A stretch of 42,637 nucleotides of DNA from positions 21,263-63,899 of the forward strand of contig JAHDDK010000020.1 of the NCBI GenBank assembly GCA_020629375.1, read 5' to 3'. Below, piece after piece: positions 17,705 to 24,990 of this stretch. A program made the position numbers and the translations under genes. This DNA comes from Acidimicrobiales bacterium (GTDB lineage: Bacteria; Actinomycetota; Acidimicrobiia; Acidimicrobiales; SHLQ01). The first letter of the stretch is position 1; every line of letters starts with the position of its first letter. Below the pieces are notes generated by a model, which was given only the letters and a program-made list of their open reading frames with translations, did not search any database and was not told where the DNA came from.

Positions 17705-19302
17705 TGGTCGAATCGTTTCTCGCCGCTGGCGGCACGTCGGTGCCCTTCCCTGCGCTCACATCGCTGATCGTGCTCCCGCTCCTCGGCGCGGTTGCCATCG
17801 CCATCGTTCCTGGTGCCCGGCTCGAAGCCCATCGCCTCATCGCACTCCTCGTGACCACCATGACGGGTGCGGCCAGCGTCTGGGTGCTGCTCGAGTTCGA
17901 CAAGTCCGACCCCGGGCTGCAGTTCCGATCGGAGACCCCGACGACATGGGTGGAGAGCCTCGGCATCACCTGGGATCTCGGCATCGACGGAATCAGTCTC
18001 TTCCTGGTCGTCCTCACCGGCATCTTGTTCCCGCTGGCGATCGTGGGCGTCAAGCCCGAACACAGCCCGAAGAGCTACTTCGCCTGGATTGTCCTGCTCG
18101 AAGCTGGCGTCATGGGGGTGTTCGTCACCCTCGACCTCTTCTTCTTCTTCGTGTTCTTCGAGGTCGTCCTCGTGCCGATGTACTTCCTGATCGGATCGTG
18201 GGGTCACGGCAACCGGGTCTACGCGGCGACGAAGTTCTTCATCTACACCATGTTCGGTTCGGCGCTGATGCTCGTCGGCATCCTCACGATCGTCTTCTTC
18301 CATGAGGACGCCACCGGCATCACGACGTTCAACATCGTCACCCTCGCCGAGGAACAAGCGTGGTCGGTCGACGCCGGCCGGTGGATCTTCTTGGCTTTCG
18401 CACTGGCCTTCTCGGTCAAGGTGCCGATCTTCCCGGTCCACACCTGGCTACCCGACGCCCACACCGAGGCGCCGACGGCGGGATCGGTCATCCTCGCTGG
18501 CGTCATGCTCAAGCTTGGCACCTACGGGTTCTTGCGCTTCGGGCTCTACCTCTTCCCGGAGGCAGCGGTCTGGTTCGCTCCCGTGATGATGATCCTCGGC
18601 ACTGTCGGAATCATCTACGGCGCCATCGCGGCGACCATGCAGAAAGATCTCAAACGGCTCGTCGCCTACTCCTCGGTCGCTCACCTCGGGTTCATCGTGC
18701 TCGGCACCTTCGCCATCACGACCGAAGGCCTGACCGGTTCGGTGATGCAAATGGTCAACCACGGCCTCTCGACCGGCGCCCTGTTCTTCCTCGTTGGCTG
18801 GATGTACGAACGACGTCACACCCGCGAGATCGCCGCGCTCGGAGGACTTCAGAAAGTCGCTCCCGTCTTTGCTGCGGCCTTCACGCTCGTCATGTTGTCG
18901 TCGATCGGCCTGCCGGGGCTCAACGGCTTCGTCGGTGAGTTTCTCATCCTGCTTGGCGCCTTTGTCGCCAGCCCGTGGATCGCTTCGATTGCGGCAACCG
19001 GTGTGATCCTCGCCGCGCTCTACCTGCTCTGGGCGTACCAACGGGTCTTTCACGGTCCGACCGAAGGCGACAACGCCGACATGGCCGACCTCACCGTCAG
19101 CGAAGGCCTCGTCCTGCTGCCGATGCTCGTGCTCATCGTCTTCCTCGGCGTGTATCCCAAGCCCATGCTCGAACGGATCGAACCCGCCGTCGACGCCCTC
19201 ATCGCCCACGTCGACCTCAATGTCGAGGACTGGTCGGAGCCGACCGCCGACATCATCGACGTGACCCCGGGCCTCGATGAGCACGGGGAGGACGACAAGT
19301 GA
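17704..19302 (+). CDS. nuoM: NADH-quinone oxidoreductase subunit M (operon 1)
   Basis: Antiporter-like proton pump (532 residues, about 14 helices). The pumping-site Glu lies in FFFVFFEVVLVPMYFLI; the lysines lie in VKVPIFPVHTWLPDAHTEAPT and in MQKDLKRLVAYSSVAHLGF. ATG 17704 overlaps the nuoL stop. Ends with an acidic cytosolic tail. Confidence 0.96.
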   Translation: MVESFLAAGGTSVPFPALTSLIVLPLLGAVAIAIVPGARLEAHRLIALLVTTMTGAASVWVLLEFDKSDPGLQFRSETPTTWVESLGITWDLGIDGISLFLVVLTGILFPLAIVGVKPEHSPKSYFAWIVLLEAGVMGVFVTLDLFFFFVFFEVVLVPMYFLIGSWGHGNRVYAATKFFIYTMFGSALMLVGILTIVFFHEDATGITTFNIVTLAEEQAWSVDAGRWIFLAFALAFSVKVPIFPVHTWLPDAHTEAPTAGSVILAGVMLKLGTYGFLRFGLYLFPEAAVWFAPVMMILGTVGIIYGAIAATMQKDLKRLVAYSSVAHLGFIVLGTFAITTEGLTGSVMQMVNHGLSTGALFFLVGWMYERRHTREIAALGGLQKVAPVFAAAFTLVMLSSIGLPGLNGFVGEFLILLGAFVASPWIASIAATGVILAALYLLWAYQRVFHGPTEGDNADMADLTVSEGLVLLPMLVLIVFLGVYPKPMLERIEPAVDALIAHVDLNVEDWSEPTADIIDVTPGLDEHGEDDK

Positions 19303-20789
19303 TGCTCGCTCAGGTGGAGACCCCCGAGGTCGACGTCCAGATCCTGCTCCCGTTGCTCATCATGGCGGTCGGCGGTCTGCTCGTCCTCACGTTCACATCG
19401 CTCACCAAGAAGCTGCCCGCATGGTTCGTCACGGCGTGGTCGGTCCTGGCGGCCCTCGGCTCAGCAGCCGCGGTCATCCCGCTCTGGGATCGGCTCGGCG
19501 ACGAAGGCCCCGGTGGCACGATCGCCAACTCGGTCGCGTTCGACGGGTTCTCGTTGTTCATGACCGTGGTCATCGCGCTCGGTGTTGCGCTGGCATCGCT
19601 CCTGGCGCACTCGTGGCTCGACCGCGAGGAGCTACCCGGCGTCGAGCTTCATGTGTTGCTGCTGCTGTCGGGATCGGGCGGCATCATCATGGCGGCCGCC
19701 AACGACCTGATCGTCTTCTTCCTCGGACTTGAAACCTTGTCGATGGCGGTTTACGTGCTCGCCGCAATGAACCGTCGCCGCATCCAATCGCAGGAAGCGG
19801 GCATGAAGTACTTCGTGCTCGGATCGTTCTCGTCGGCGTTCCTGCTCTACGGCATCGCGTTGATCTACGGCGCCTTCGGCACGACCAACCTCGTGAAGAT
19901 CAGTGACGAGTTCGAGCAGAGCGTCCTCATCGACGACGGTCTGCTCCTCGGCGGCCTGGCGATGATGATCGTGGGCTTGGCGTTCAAGGTCGGCGCGGTG
20001 CCGTTCCATGCGTGGACGCCTGACGTCTACGACGGTGCGCCGACCCCGGTGGTCGCCTGGATGGGATCCGGCGTCAAGGCGGCTGGATTCGCTGGTCTGC
20101 TTCGGATCATGTCGACGGCATTCGGCCCGGTGGTCGACGACTGGAGCTTCCCGCTCGAGATCATCGCCGCAGCCACGATGTTGCTCGGGTCGTTCAGCGC
20201 GATTGTTCAGACCGACGTGAAGCGCATGCTCGCGTACAGCTCGATCAGTCACGCCGGCTTCATGCTGCTGGGCGTTGTGGCCGCCACCGATCGCGGCACC
20301 GCATCGACGCTGTTCTATGTCGCCACCTACACGTTCCTCGTCGCAGGCACCTTCGGGATCCTCTCGGCTGTCGCCGGCAAGGGAGACTCCGACTTCTCCT
20401 TCGAGGCCTTCTCGGGCCTCGGCCGCAGGCGTCCGATCATCGCGTTCGCGCTCATGGTCTTCTTGCTTGCGCAGGCTGGCATCCCCGCGACGACCGGCTT
20501 CTACGCGAAGTTCAGCGTGATCGCCGCGGCGGTCGACGCCGACCGCTACTGGCTTGCCATCGTGGCGATGGCGGCTGCGGTCATCGGTGCCTTCCTCTAC
20601 CTCCGGATCATCGTGTCGATGTACCTCGTCGACGCCGACGACGATGCGCCTGCGCTCGAGATGCCGCATTGGACGGTCGGTGTGGTCGTGTCGGTCGCCG
20701 TGCTCGTCACCATCGGATTCGGGATCTTCCCCGGGCCGATCGACGCACTCGCCACCGATGCCCTTGCGGTCCTGACCGCCGCCCCCTGA
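19302..20789 (+). CDS. nuoN: NADH-quinone oxidoreductase subunit N (operon 1)
   Basis: Third antiporter-like pump, nearest NuoK. The 495-residue product has the motifs FFLGLETLSMAVYVL, VPFHAWTPDVYDGAPTP and TDVKRMLAYSSISHAGF. ATG 19302 overlaps the nuoM stop; a GTG three bases upstream is an alternative. It completes the standard 14-gene A-to-N order. Confidence 0.96.
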   Translation: MLAQVETPEVDVQILLPLLIMAVGGLLVLTFTSLTKKLPAWFVTAWSVLAALGSAAAVIPLWDRLGDEGPGGTIANSVAFDGFSLFMTVVIALGVALASLLAHSWLDREELPGVELHVLLLLSGSGGIIMAAANDLIVFFLGLETLSMAVYVLAAMNRRRIQSQEAGMKYFVLGSFSSAFLLYGIALIYGAFGTTNLVKISDEFEQSVLIDDGLLLGGLAMMIVGLAFKVGAVPFHAWTPDVYDGAPTPVVAWMGSGVKAAGFAGLLRIMSTAFGPVVDDWSFPLEIIAAATMLLGSFSAIVQTDVKRMLAYSSISHAGFMLLGVVAATDRGTASTLFYVATYTFLVAGTFGILSAVAGKGDSDFSFEAFSGLGRRRPIIAFALMVFLLAQAGIPATTGFYAKFSVIAAAVDADRYWLAIVAMAAAVIGAFLYLRIIVSMYLVDADDDAPALEMPHWTVGVVVSVAVLVTIGFGIFPGPIDALATDALAVLTAAP

Positions 20790-20792
20790 TCG

Positions 20793-21218
20793 GTGCGACT
20801 CTCCCGGGATGAAGCCCGCGAGGTCGCCGCAGTCGCTCTCGCGCTCACAGTCGGATTGCGGATTCTGTCCGGAGTCGCGCAGATGGTCGACGAACTGTCG
20901 CGCGGCTGGACATGGCGCTCGCTGCTGGGCCGCTTCCTGGCGCCGGTTGGGTCGACGATGGGCCTGCTCGTCCTTGCGCTCGTGCTCCTGATCGTGCTGT
21001 CGCCCAAGGGCTCGGTATCCAACCCCTTGTTCAGGACGGCGCGGATTCAGTCGCTCCTCGTGTTTGCCCTTGGGTCGGTCTCGGTACTCAACAGCCTGAG
21101 CAGTGGCTTCGGGAGCTTTGTGAGTCGACTCTGGTTCTCGCTCATCAACGGGTTCGCGGCCGTCGTCCTCGCCGGCGCCGCCTACTGGATCATCGCCAAC
21201 TTCGACCCAGACCGATAG
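20793..21218 (+). CDS. Small unknown membrane protein after nuoN
   Basis: Not recognised. The 141-residue product starts at GTG three bases after the nuoN stop and is therefore probably part of the nuo transcript. It has about four hydrophobic segments (roughly residues 8-25, 50-70, 80-98 and 112-135) and a basic N-terminus. No cofactor or catalytic motif is visible. A complex I accessory subunit is possible, but position is the only hint. The next gene is convergent. Confidence 0.65.
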   Translation: MRLSRDEAREVAAVALALTVGLRILSGVAQMVDELSRGWTWRSLLGRFLAPVGSTMGLLVLALVLLIVLSPKGSVSNPLFRTARIQSLLVFALGSVSVLNSLSSGFGSFVSRLWFSLINGFAAVVLAGAAYWIIANFDPDR

Positions 21219-21269
21219 CCCGTGCCTCCAAGCGGTGTGTGTGTGTAAGGAGAGGGTCAGACCCCGTCG

Positions 21270-22058
21270 TTACGCGATCGACGCCTTCGTGCCGATGGCG
21301 AGGAGTTGCTTGCCGAGATCAGCGGCCGCCTCGTGCTCGGCGAGGGCGCGTTCGGCGGCCATTGTGTCGTCCCACGCGTTCGTGAGACGGTGCACCGCGT
21401 CGTCGCGCTCGCGCACACTCCAGTCGACCAGTAGGCCGTGGACCGAGATGTCGACAAGGCCGGCGTCGACAAACGCGGCACGAAGTGTTCGTGAATTGAA
21501 GAGCGCATGCTCGGCTTCGCCAGCGTCGGAGCGAAATACGCCGCGGCCCGTCTGGAGCCGTTCGATGGCTTGAGCGAGATCGTCGCGGCGAAGCAACTCG
21601 GCGACGAGTCCAATCAACGAGTCCATTAGGACGACGAGGCGACCGCCGGGGCTCAACCAGGACGCCATCGTCCCGATCGATGCGGCCGGGTCGGGGGAGT
21701 ACTGGATCGATCCGAGCGCCATCACCAGATCGGCTGATCCCGGAGCCACAACTGCCGCGTCCGCATCGCAGTGCTGGATCTCGAATCGGTCGCCGAGCCC
21801 CCGCGCTCGTGCCTGGTCGACCATCGCAGAGCTCGGCTCGATGCCGATCACATGATGACCCCGCTCGACCAACGGTTCGGCCCAACGGCCGACCCCACAG
21901 CCGACATCAACGATCGTCGATGGTGATGCATTGTCGAGCAGTCGGTCGACGTGCTCCCAGCAGAGATCGTCGTACGCCTTGCGATGTGGCGCGTCGAAGT
22001 GGGCGTCGTAGTCGGCGGCGAGATGGTCGTAGAACCGTGCAGCCGGTGAGTCGCTCAT
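21270..22058 (-). CDS. SAM-dependent methyltransferase (class I), last gene of the minus-strand island operon
   Basis: The 262-residue product has the Rossmann SAM-binding motif VDVGCGVGRWAEPL, then the acidic second-strand element VIGIEPSSAMV and a WLSPGGRLVVLM post-motif strand: a methyltransferase type 11/UbiE-like fold. The substrate cannot be told from sequence. ATG 22058 (MSDSPAARFYDHLA) was chosen because it overlaps the stop of the upstream radical SAM gene (ATGA) and begins the conserved domain; the in-frame extension upstream is Arg-rich and lies inside that gene. It probably modifies the same product as the other island genes. Confidence 0.85.
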   Translation of the reverse strand: MSDSPAARFYDHLAADYDAHFDAPHRKAYDDLCWEHVDRLLDNASPSTIVDVGCGVGRWAEPLVERGHHVIGIEPSSAMVDQARARGLGDRFEIQHCDADAAVVAPGSADLVMALGSIQYSPDPAASIGTMASWLSPGGRLVVLMDSLIGLVAELLRRDDLAQAIERLQTGRGVFRSDAGEAEHALFNSRTLRAAFVDAGLVDISVHGLLVDWSVRERDDAVHRLTNAWDDTMAAERALAEHEAAADLGKQLLAIGTKASIA

Positions 22059-23239
22059 GATCGTCCTCGTTCTCGTGCGGTCCGCCCGGCGCGGTCGCGC
22101 AACGAACGGGCGACCATCGGCACCAGCGTGTTTGGCTGCGTGCGAAGGTTGACGCTGTAGTTGCTCCCGCATTGCACACAGTCCTTGCGGAAAAGCCGGG
22201 CTTGCTCTTCGCGATACGCCGGCGAGTCGATGATCTCGGCGATCGGCGTCGTGCGGACATTCATCGTTGCGTCGTGGCCCCAGCAGCCCCCAGTGGAGCC
22301 CGTCGAGCGGACCATCAGCTTCAGCTGCGACTCGACGCAGGGCACGTCGATCGTTGGCTCGAGCCCGAAGTGCCCGGGGATGTAGTCGAGATCCAACGCG
22401 TTCGGGAGGTGCTCGGGGTTCCGCTGGCGGCGTTCGTTGAAGCCCGCAAGCGCGGCGGTCAAGGTGTCACCATCGACCTTTGTGAGATCGGAGATTCCCT
22501 GATCCCGGAACAAGAACGTCGTGTCCGTTCCGAGATTCAGGTACAGGTCGACGCCGAGCCGCTGGGCGAGGTCAGCCATGGCGGGCAAGTGTTCGGCGTT
22601 CGTCCGCAGCACCGTGAAGTTCATCCGAACAGCGATGTCGGTCTTGTGTTGTCTGGCAAGCAGCCGCTCGAGTGCATCCACCGTGATCTCGAAGGCGCCA
22701 TCTCGACCGCGGATGGCGTCGTGGCTCTCGGGGTCGGGTCCGTCGATCGAGATGTTGAACGATCGAACTCCGGCCTCGAGCACTTCGTCGATGCGGTCGT
22801 CATCGAGGACGATGCCATTCGTGTTGAGATGCAAGTCGCTGATCCCGGCTTCTCGGGCGTGAGCGATGATGCGTGCTGCGTCTCGGCGGATCAGTGCCTC
22901 ACCGCCGGTGAAGTTCGCCTTCATGAAGTCGAGGGCAGCGAGCTGATCGACCACCGAGCACCACTCGCTCTCATCGAGCTCGCCGAGGGTGTTCTCGTGC
23001 CAGCAGGTGCAACTGATGCATTTGAGGTTGCAGTTGTCCGTGAGGAAGAGCTCTGCCGCGATCGGTCGAATGTGGAGATCGGGCCGGAGACGCTTCGCCC
23101 AGGTCGCCGCGACGAACCGGCCGAGCCGGGCGGATCGTCGCCATGCGGGGATCGGCGTGCGATGTACGTGCGGCACGGGGGCGACACGAGGTGGCTCGTT
23201 TCGGCGTCGGCCAATCGAGACAGGAGTGGATGAAGTCAT
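22055..23239 (-). CDS. Radical SAM protein with SPASM-like C-terminus
   Basis: Cleaves S-adenosylmethionine with a [4Fe-4S] cluster to start radical chemistry. The canonical CxxxCxxC motif is Cys70-NLK-Cys74-IS-Cys77, followed by the SAM-binding TGGEAL near residue 112. The C-terminal third has further cysteines (PCVESQ, GGCWGHD, DCVQCGSN), which fit a SPASM/twitch auxiliary-cluster domain. Length 394 residues from ATG 23239, which overlaps the preceding gene's stop (ATGA). No small precursor-peptide gene is evident nearby, so a sugar or small-molecule substrate is at least as likely as a peptide. Confidence 0.85.
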   Translation of the reverse strand: MTSSTPVSIGRRRNEPPRVAPVPHVHRTPIPAWRRSARLGRFVAATWAKRLRPDLHIRPIAAELFLTDNCNLKCISCTCWHENTLGELDESEWCSVVDQLAALDFMKANFTGGEALIRRDAARIIAHAREAGISDLHLNTNGIVLDDDRIDEVLEAGVRSFNISIDGPDPESHDAIRGRDGAFEITVDALERLLARQHKTDIAVRMNFTVLRTNAEHLPAMADLAQRLGVDLYLNLGTDTTFLFRDQGISDLTKVDGDTLTAALAGFNERRQRNPEHLPNALDLDYIPGHFGLEPTIDVPCVESQLKLMVRSTGSTGGCWGHDATMNVRTTPIAEIIDSPAYREEQARLFRKDCVQCGSNYSVNLRTQPNTLVPMVARSLRDRAGRTARERGRS

Positions 23240-24477
23240 CGGCGTACCGCCCTGACGAAGAGGTTTGCGTGGTGGAAGATTCGTCCGTCCCAATTGAGGG
23301 CGGCGTGGGTGAGGGGTTTGAGTCGCTCGGGAAGGAGCAGTCGGGGAATGTCGAAGAAGCGCCACAGGAGATTTGCCGCGTCGTGTTCGATGACGTCGAA
23401 CCCGGCACGGTCGAGGGTGGCGAAGAGCTCTTCGGCTCGATAGTTGGTGTGCCAGCCGCGTTCGATGGCGAGGTCGCCGACCATCCCGTTGTCAGTCCGT
23501 CCGAATCGCTCTTCCCAGCGGTCTCGCCCGAACCGGGCCGAGTAGATCCACCGATGAAGCCGTGGCGCACGGAACTTCACGTTGTCCGGATCCATGACGC
23601 TCAGCGCGTGGTGACGGGGGACGGTCACGATCAGCGTTCCGCCAGGCGCGAGAACCCGATGAACTTCGGCGAGCACAGCGTCTTCGTCCCACACGTGTTC
23701 GAGAACATCGAGCATGGAGACGGACCCGATCGACTCCGCAGATATCGGGAGATCGAGACGATTGCCGAGCGCAACCATCGACGGCGCGAACTGATCGTCG
23801 ACGAAGAGCTTGTCCAATGCGACATCGGCGGCAATGACCGGTCGAGCCGTGCTCTCCGCGAGGCCCGCAGCGAACTCGCCATGACCCGCGCCGAGATCGA
23901 GGTGGATCCCGTCGAGATTGGCGAGACGCTCCCAAGCCCACCCAAAACGGGCTTTGAAGTGCTTCGTAAACGGGTTGCCCGGCGTCTCCTGAAGTGCGGC
24001 TTTGAGCCGCCGACGGACCTCGTCTGCGTGGCTCCTCGTGGGGACAGGGCGCTCCGTGAGTAGGCGATCCTCGATGTCGAGCAGCTGGTCGACAGCGGCG
24101 ACGAGATCGTCGCCATCGTCGAGGACGATCAATGGACTTCGGTCCCGTTCGTGTTCGACGAACCGGACTTGATGGTCGTTCGACATCTCGCCATATCGCT
24201 CCTGGCGGGGCACGACGATCGGGGCTTTGCCGTGCCGTTGTGCAACTCGGACCGTGTTGCCGCCGTGGCAGATCACAACATCCGCTTCGGCGATTCGGTT
24301 CTCGAGTTCGATTGGGTCGATCGTCCGGGCGTGGGCACAGCGCGGGACAATCGTCGATGCTCCGATCTGCGCGAACACGTCGTGATCGTCGACGATGGCG
24401 TCGAGTGCACCAATCAAGCGGTCGAACGGAAAGTCGCTCATGCCGACGGTCACGAACACGGAGCGCCGCGTGGTCAT
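23236..24477 (-). CDS. Fusion: Alg13/PssE-like glycosyltransferase domain + SAM methyltransferase domain
   Basis: Two domains in 413 residues. Residues ~1-140 resemble the C-terminal half of a GT-B glycosyltransferase (family 28 C-terminal/Alg13/PssE): VFVTVG at the start, QIGAS, and the nucleotide-sugar site ADVVICHGGN followed by PIVVPR and DHQVRF. Residues ~185-413 form a class I methyltransferase with LDLGAGHGEFAAGLAE and LDVLEHVWDED...LAPGGTLIVTVP. Alg13-type proteins need an Alg14-type partner, which the overlapping upstream gene supplies. The fused methyltransferase suggests the transferred sugar or acceptor is methylated. ATG 24477 overlaps the upstream stop (ATGA). Confidence 0.82.
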   Translation of the reverse strand: MTTRRSVFVTVGMSDFPFDRLIGALDAIVDDHDVFAQIGASTIVPRCAHARTIDPIELENRIAEADVVICHGGNTVRVAQRHGKAPIVVPRQERYGEMSNDHQVRFVEHERDRSPLIVLDDGDDLVAAVDQLLDIEDRLLTERPVPTRSHADEVRRRLKAALQETPGNPFTKHFKARFGWAWERLANLDGIHLDLGAGHGEFAAGLAESTARPVIAADVALDKLFVDDQFAPSMVALGNRLDLPISAESIGSVSMLDVLEHVWDEDAVLAEVHRVLAPGGTLIVTVPRHHALSVMDPDNVKFRAPRLHRWIYSARFGRDRWEERFGRTDNGMVGDLAIERGWHTNYRAEELFATLDRAGFDVIEHDAANLLWRFFDIPRLLLPERLKPLTHAALNWDGRIFHHANLFVRAVRR

Positions 24478-24950
24478 TGGAGCTCTCCGAGGAGGACCGA
24501 ACGCTTGTGCGCGACGAGTCGGTCTGGCCGCTGCACGACGGTGCGGTAGGCAAGGCGCGAGCAGATGGCCGCGACGCGGCCTTGTGTTCCATGAATGTTG
24601 AGGGTCTCGATCCAGAGCGTCCGAACGCCGAGGACTCGTGCCGCTACAAACCAGGGCAGCGCGATTGCCGTGCCCGCAGAGACGACCCACTTCGCGTCGA
24701 GCCGGCGGATGACCTTGGCCGCGCGGATGGTCGTCTTGAGCATCGAGGTCCCGATTGTCGGCTCCTCCCAGAATTCGACGGCGCTTCCGGCTAGACGGGC
24801 TCGGGTGTCGTCGGCATCGGCGACGACCCACTGTCTGCTTGCCTCGTCTGGCCAACCGTCTGCGACCGCCTGCACATCAGGCAGAACGCCTCCCGAGCTC
24901 GAGACGAAAACAACGGCCACGTTCCGACGGTAGTCATCGTACGGAGACAT
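24474..24950 (-). CDS. Alg14/PssD-like glycosyltransferase partner
   Basis: The 158-residue product matches the Alg14/PssD pattern: an N-terminal strand VAVVFVSSSGGV, then VSAGTAIALPWFVAARVLGV and a C-terminal RVAAICSRLAYRTVVQRP. In known systems this subunit binds the membrane and acceptor lipid while the Alg13-like partner binds the nucleotide sugar. Here there is no strong N-terminal membrane helix. It is the first gene of the four-gene minus-strand operon and diverges from the epimerase/aminotransferase gene. ATG 24950 is taken as start; no strong ribosome binding site is seen, and longer in-frame starts would overlap the divergent gene. Confidence 0.75.
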   Translation of the reverse strand: MSPYDDYRRNVAVVFVSSSGGVLPDVQAVADGWPDEASRQWVVADADDTRARLAGSAVEFWEEPTIGTSMLKTTIRAAKVIRRLDAKWVVSAGTAIALPWFVAARVLGVRTLWIETLNIHGTQGRVAAICSRLAYRTVVQRPDRLVAHKRSVLLGELQ

Positions 24951-24952
24951 TG

Positions 24953-24970
24953 CGGGAGCAATCTGTCCCG
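24953..24970. promoter_or_regulatory. Small inverted repeat in the divergent intergenic region
   Basis: CGGGA and TCCCG are separated by 8 bases in the 40-base gap between the divergent Alg14-like and epimerase/aminotransferase genes. It could be an operator shared by both, but 5-bp arms are short and may be chance in GC-rich DNA. Confidence 0.15.
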
Positions 24971-24990
24971 ATTGACGAGGTCGCAGGCCC

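Noticed and set aside
21219..21269. GT-repeat and GGGTC/GACCC element between convergent genes as a terminator
   Set aside because: The stem is only 4 bp and the GT run is short; nothing distinguishes it from chance.
22172..23233. Long plus-strand open frame (353 codons) opposite the radical SAM gene
   Set aside because: It is the antisense of a gene with intact CxxxCxxC and TGGEAL motifs and ATGA overlaps on both sides; it has no domain of its own.
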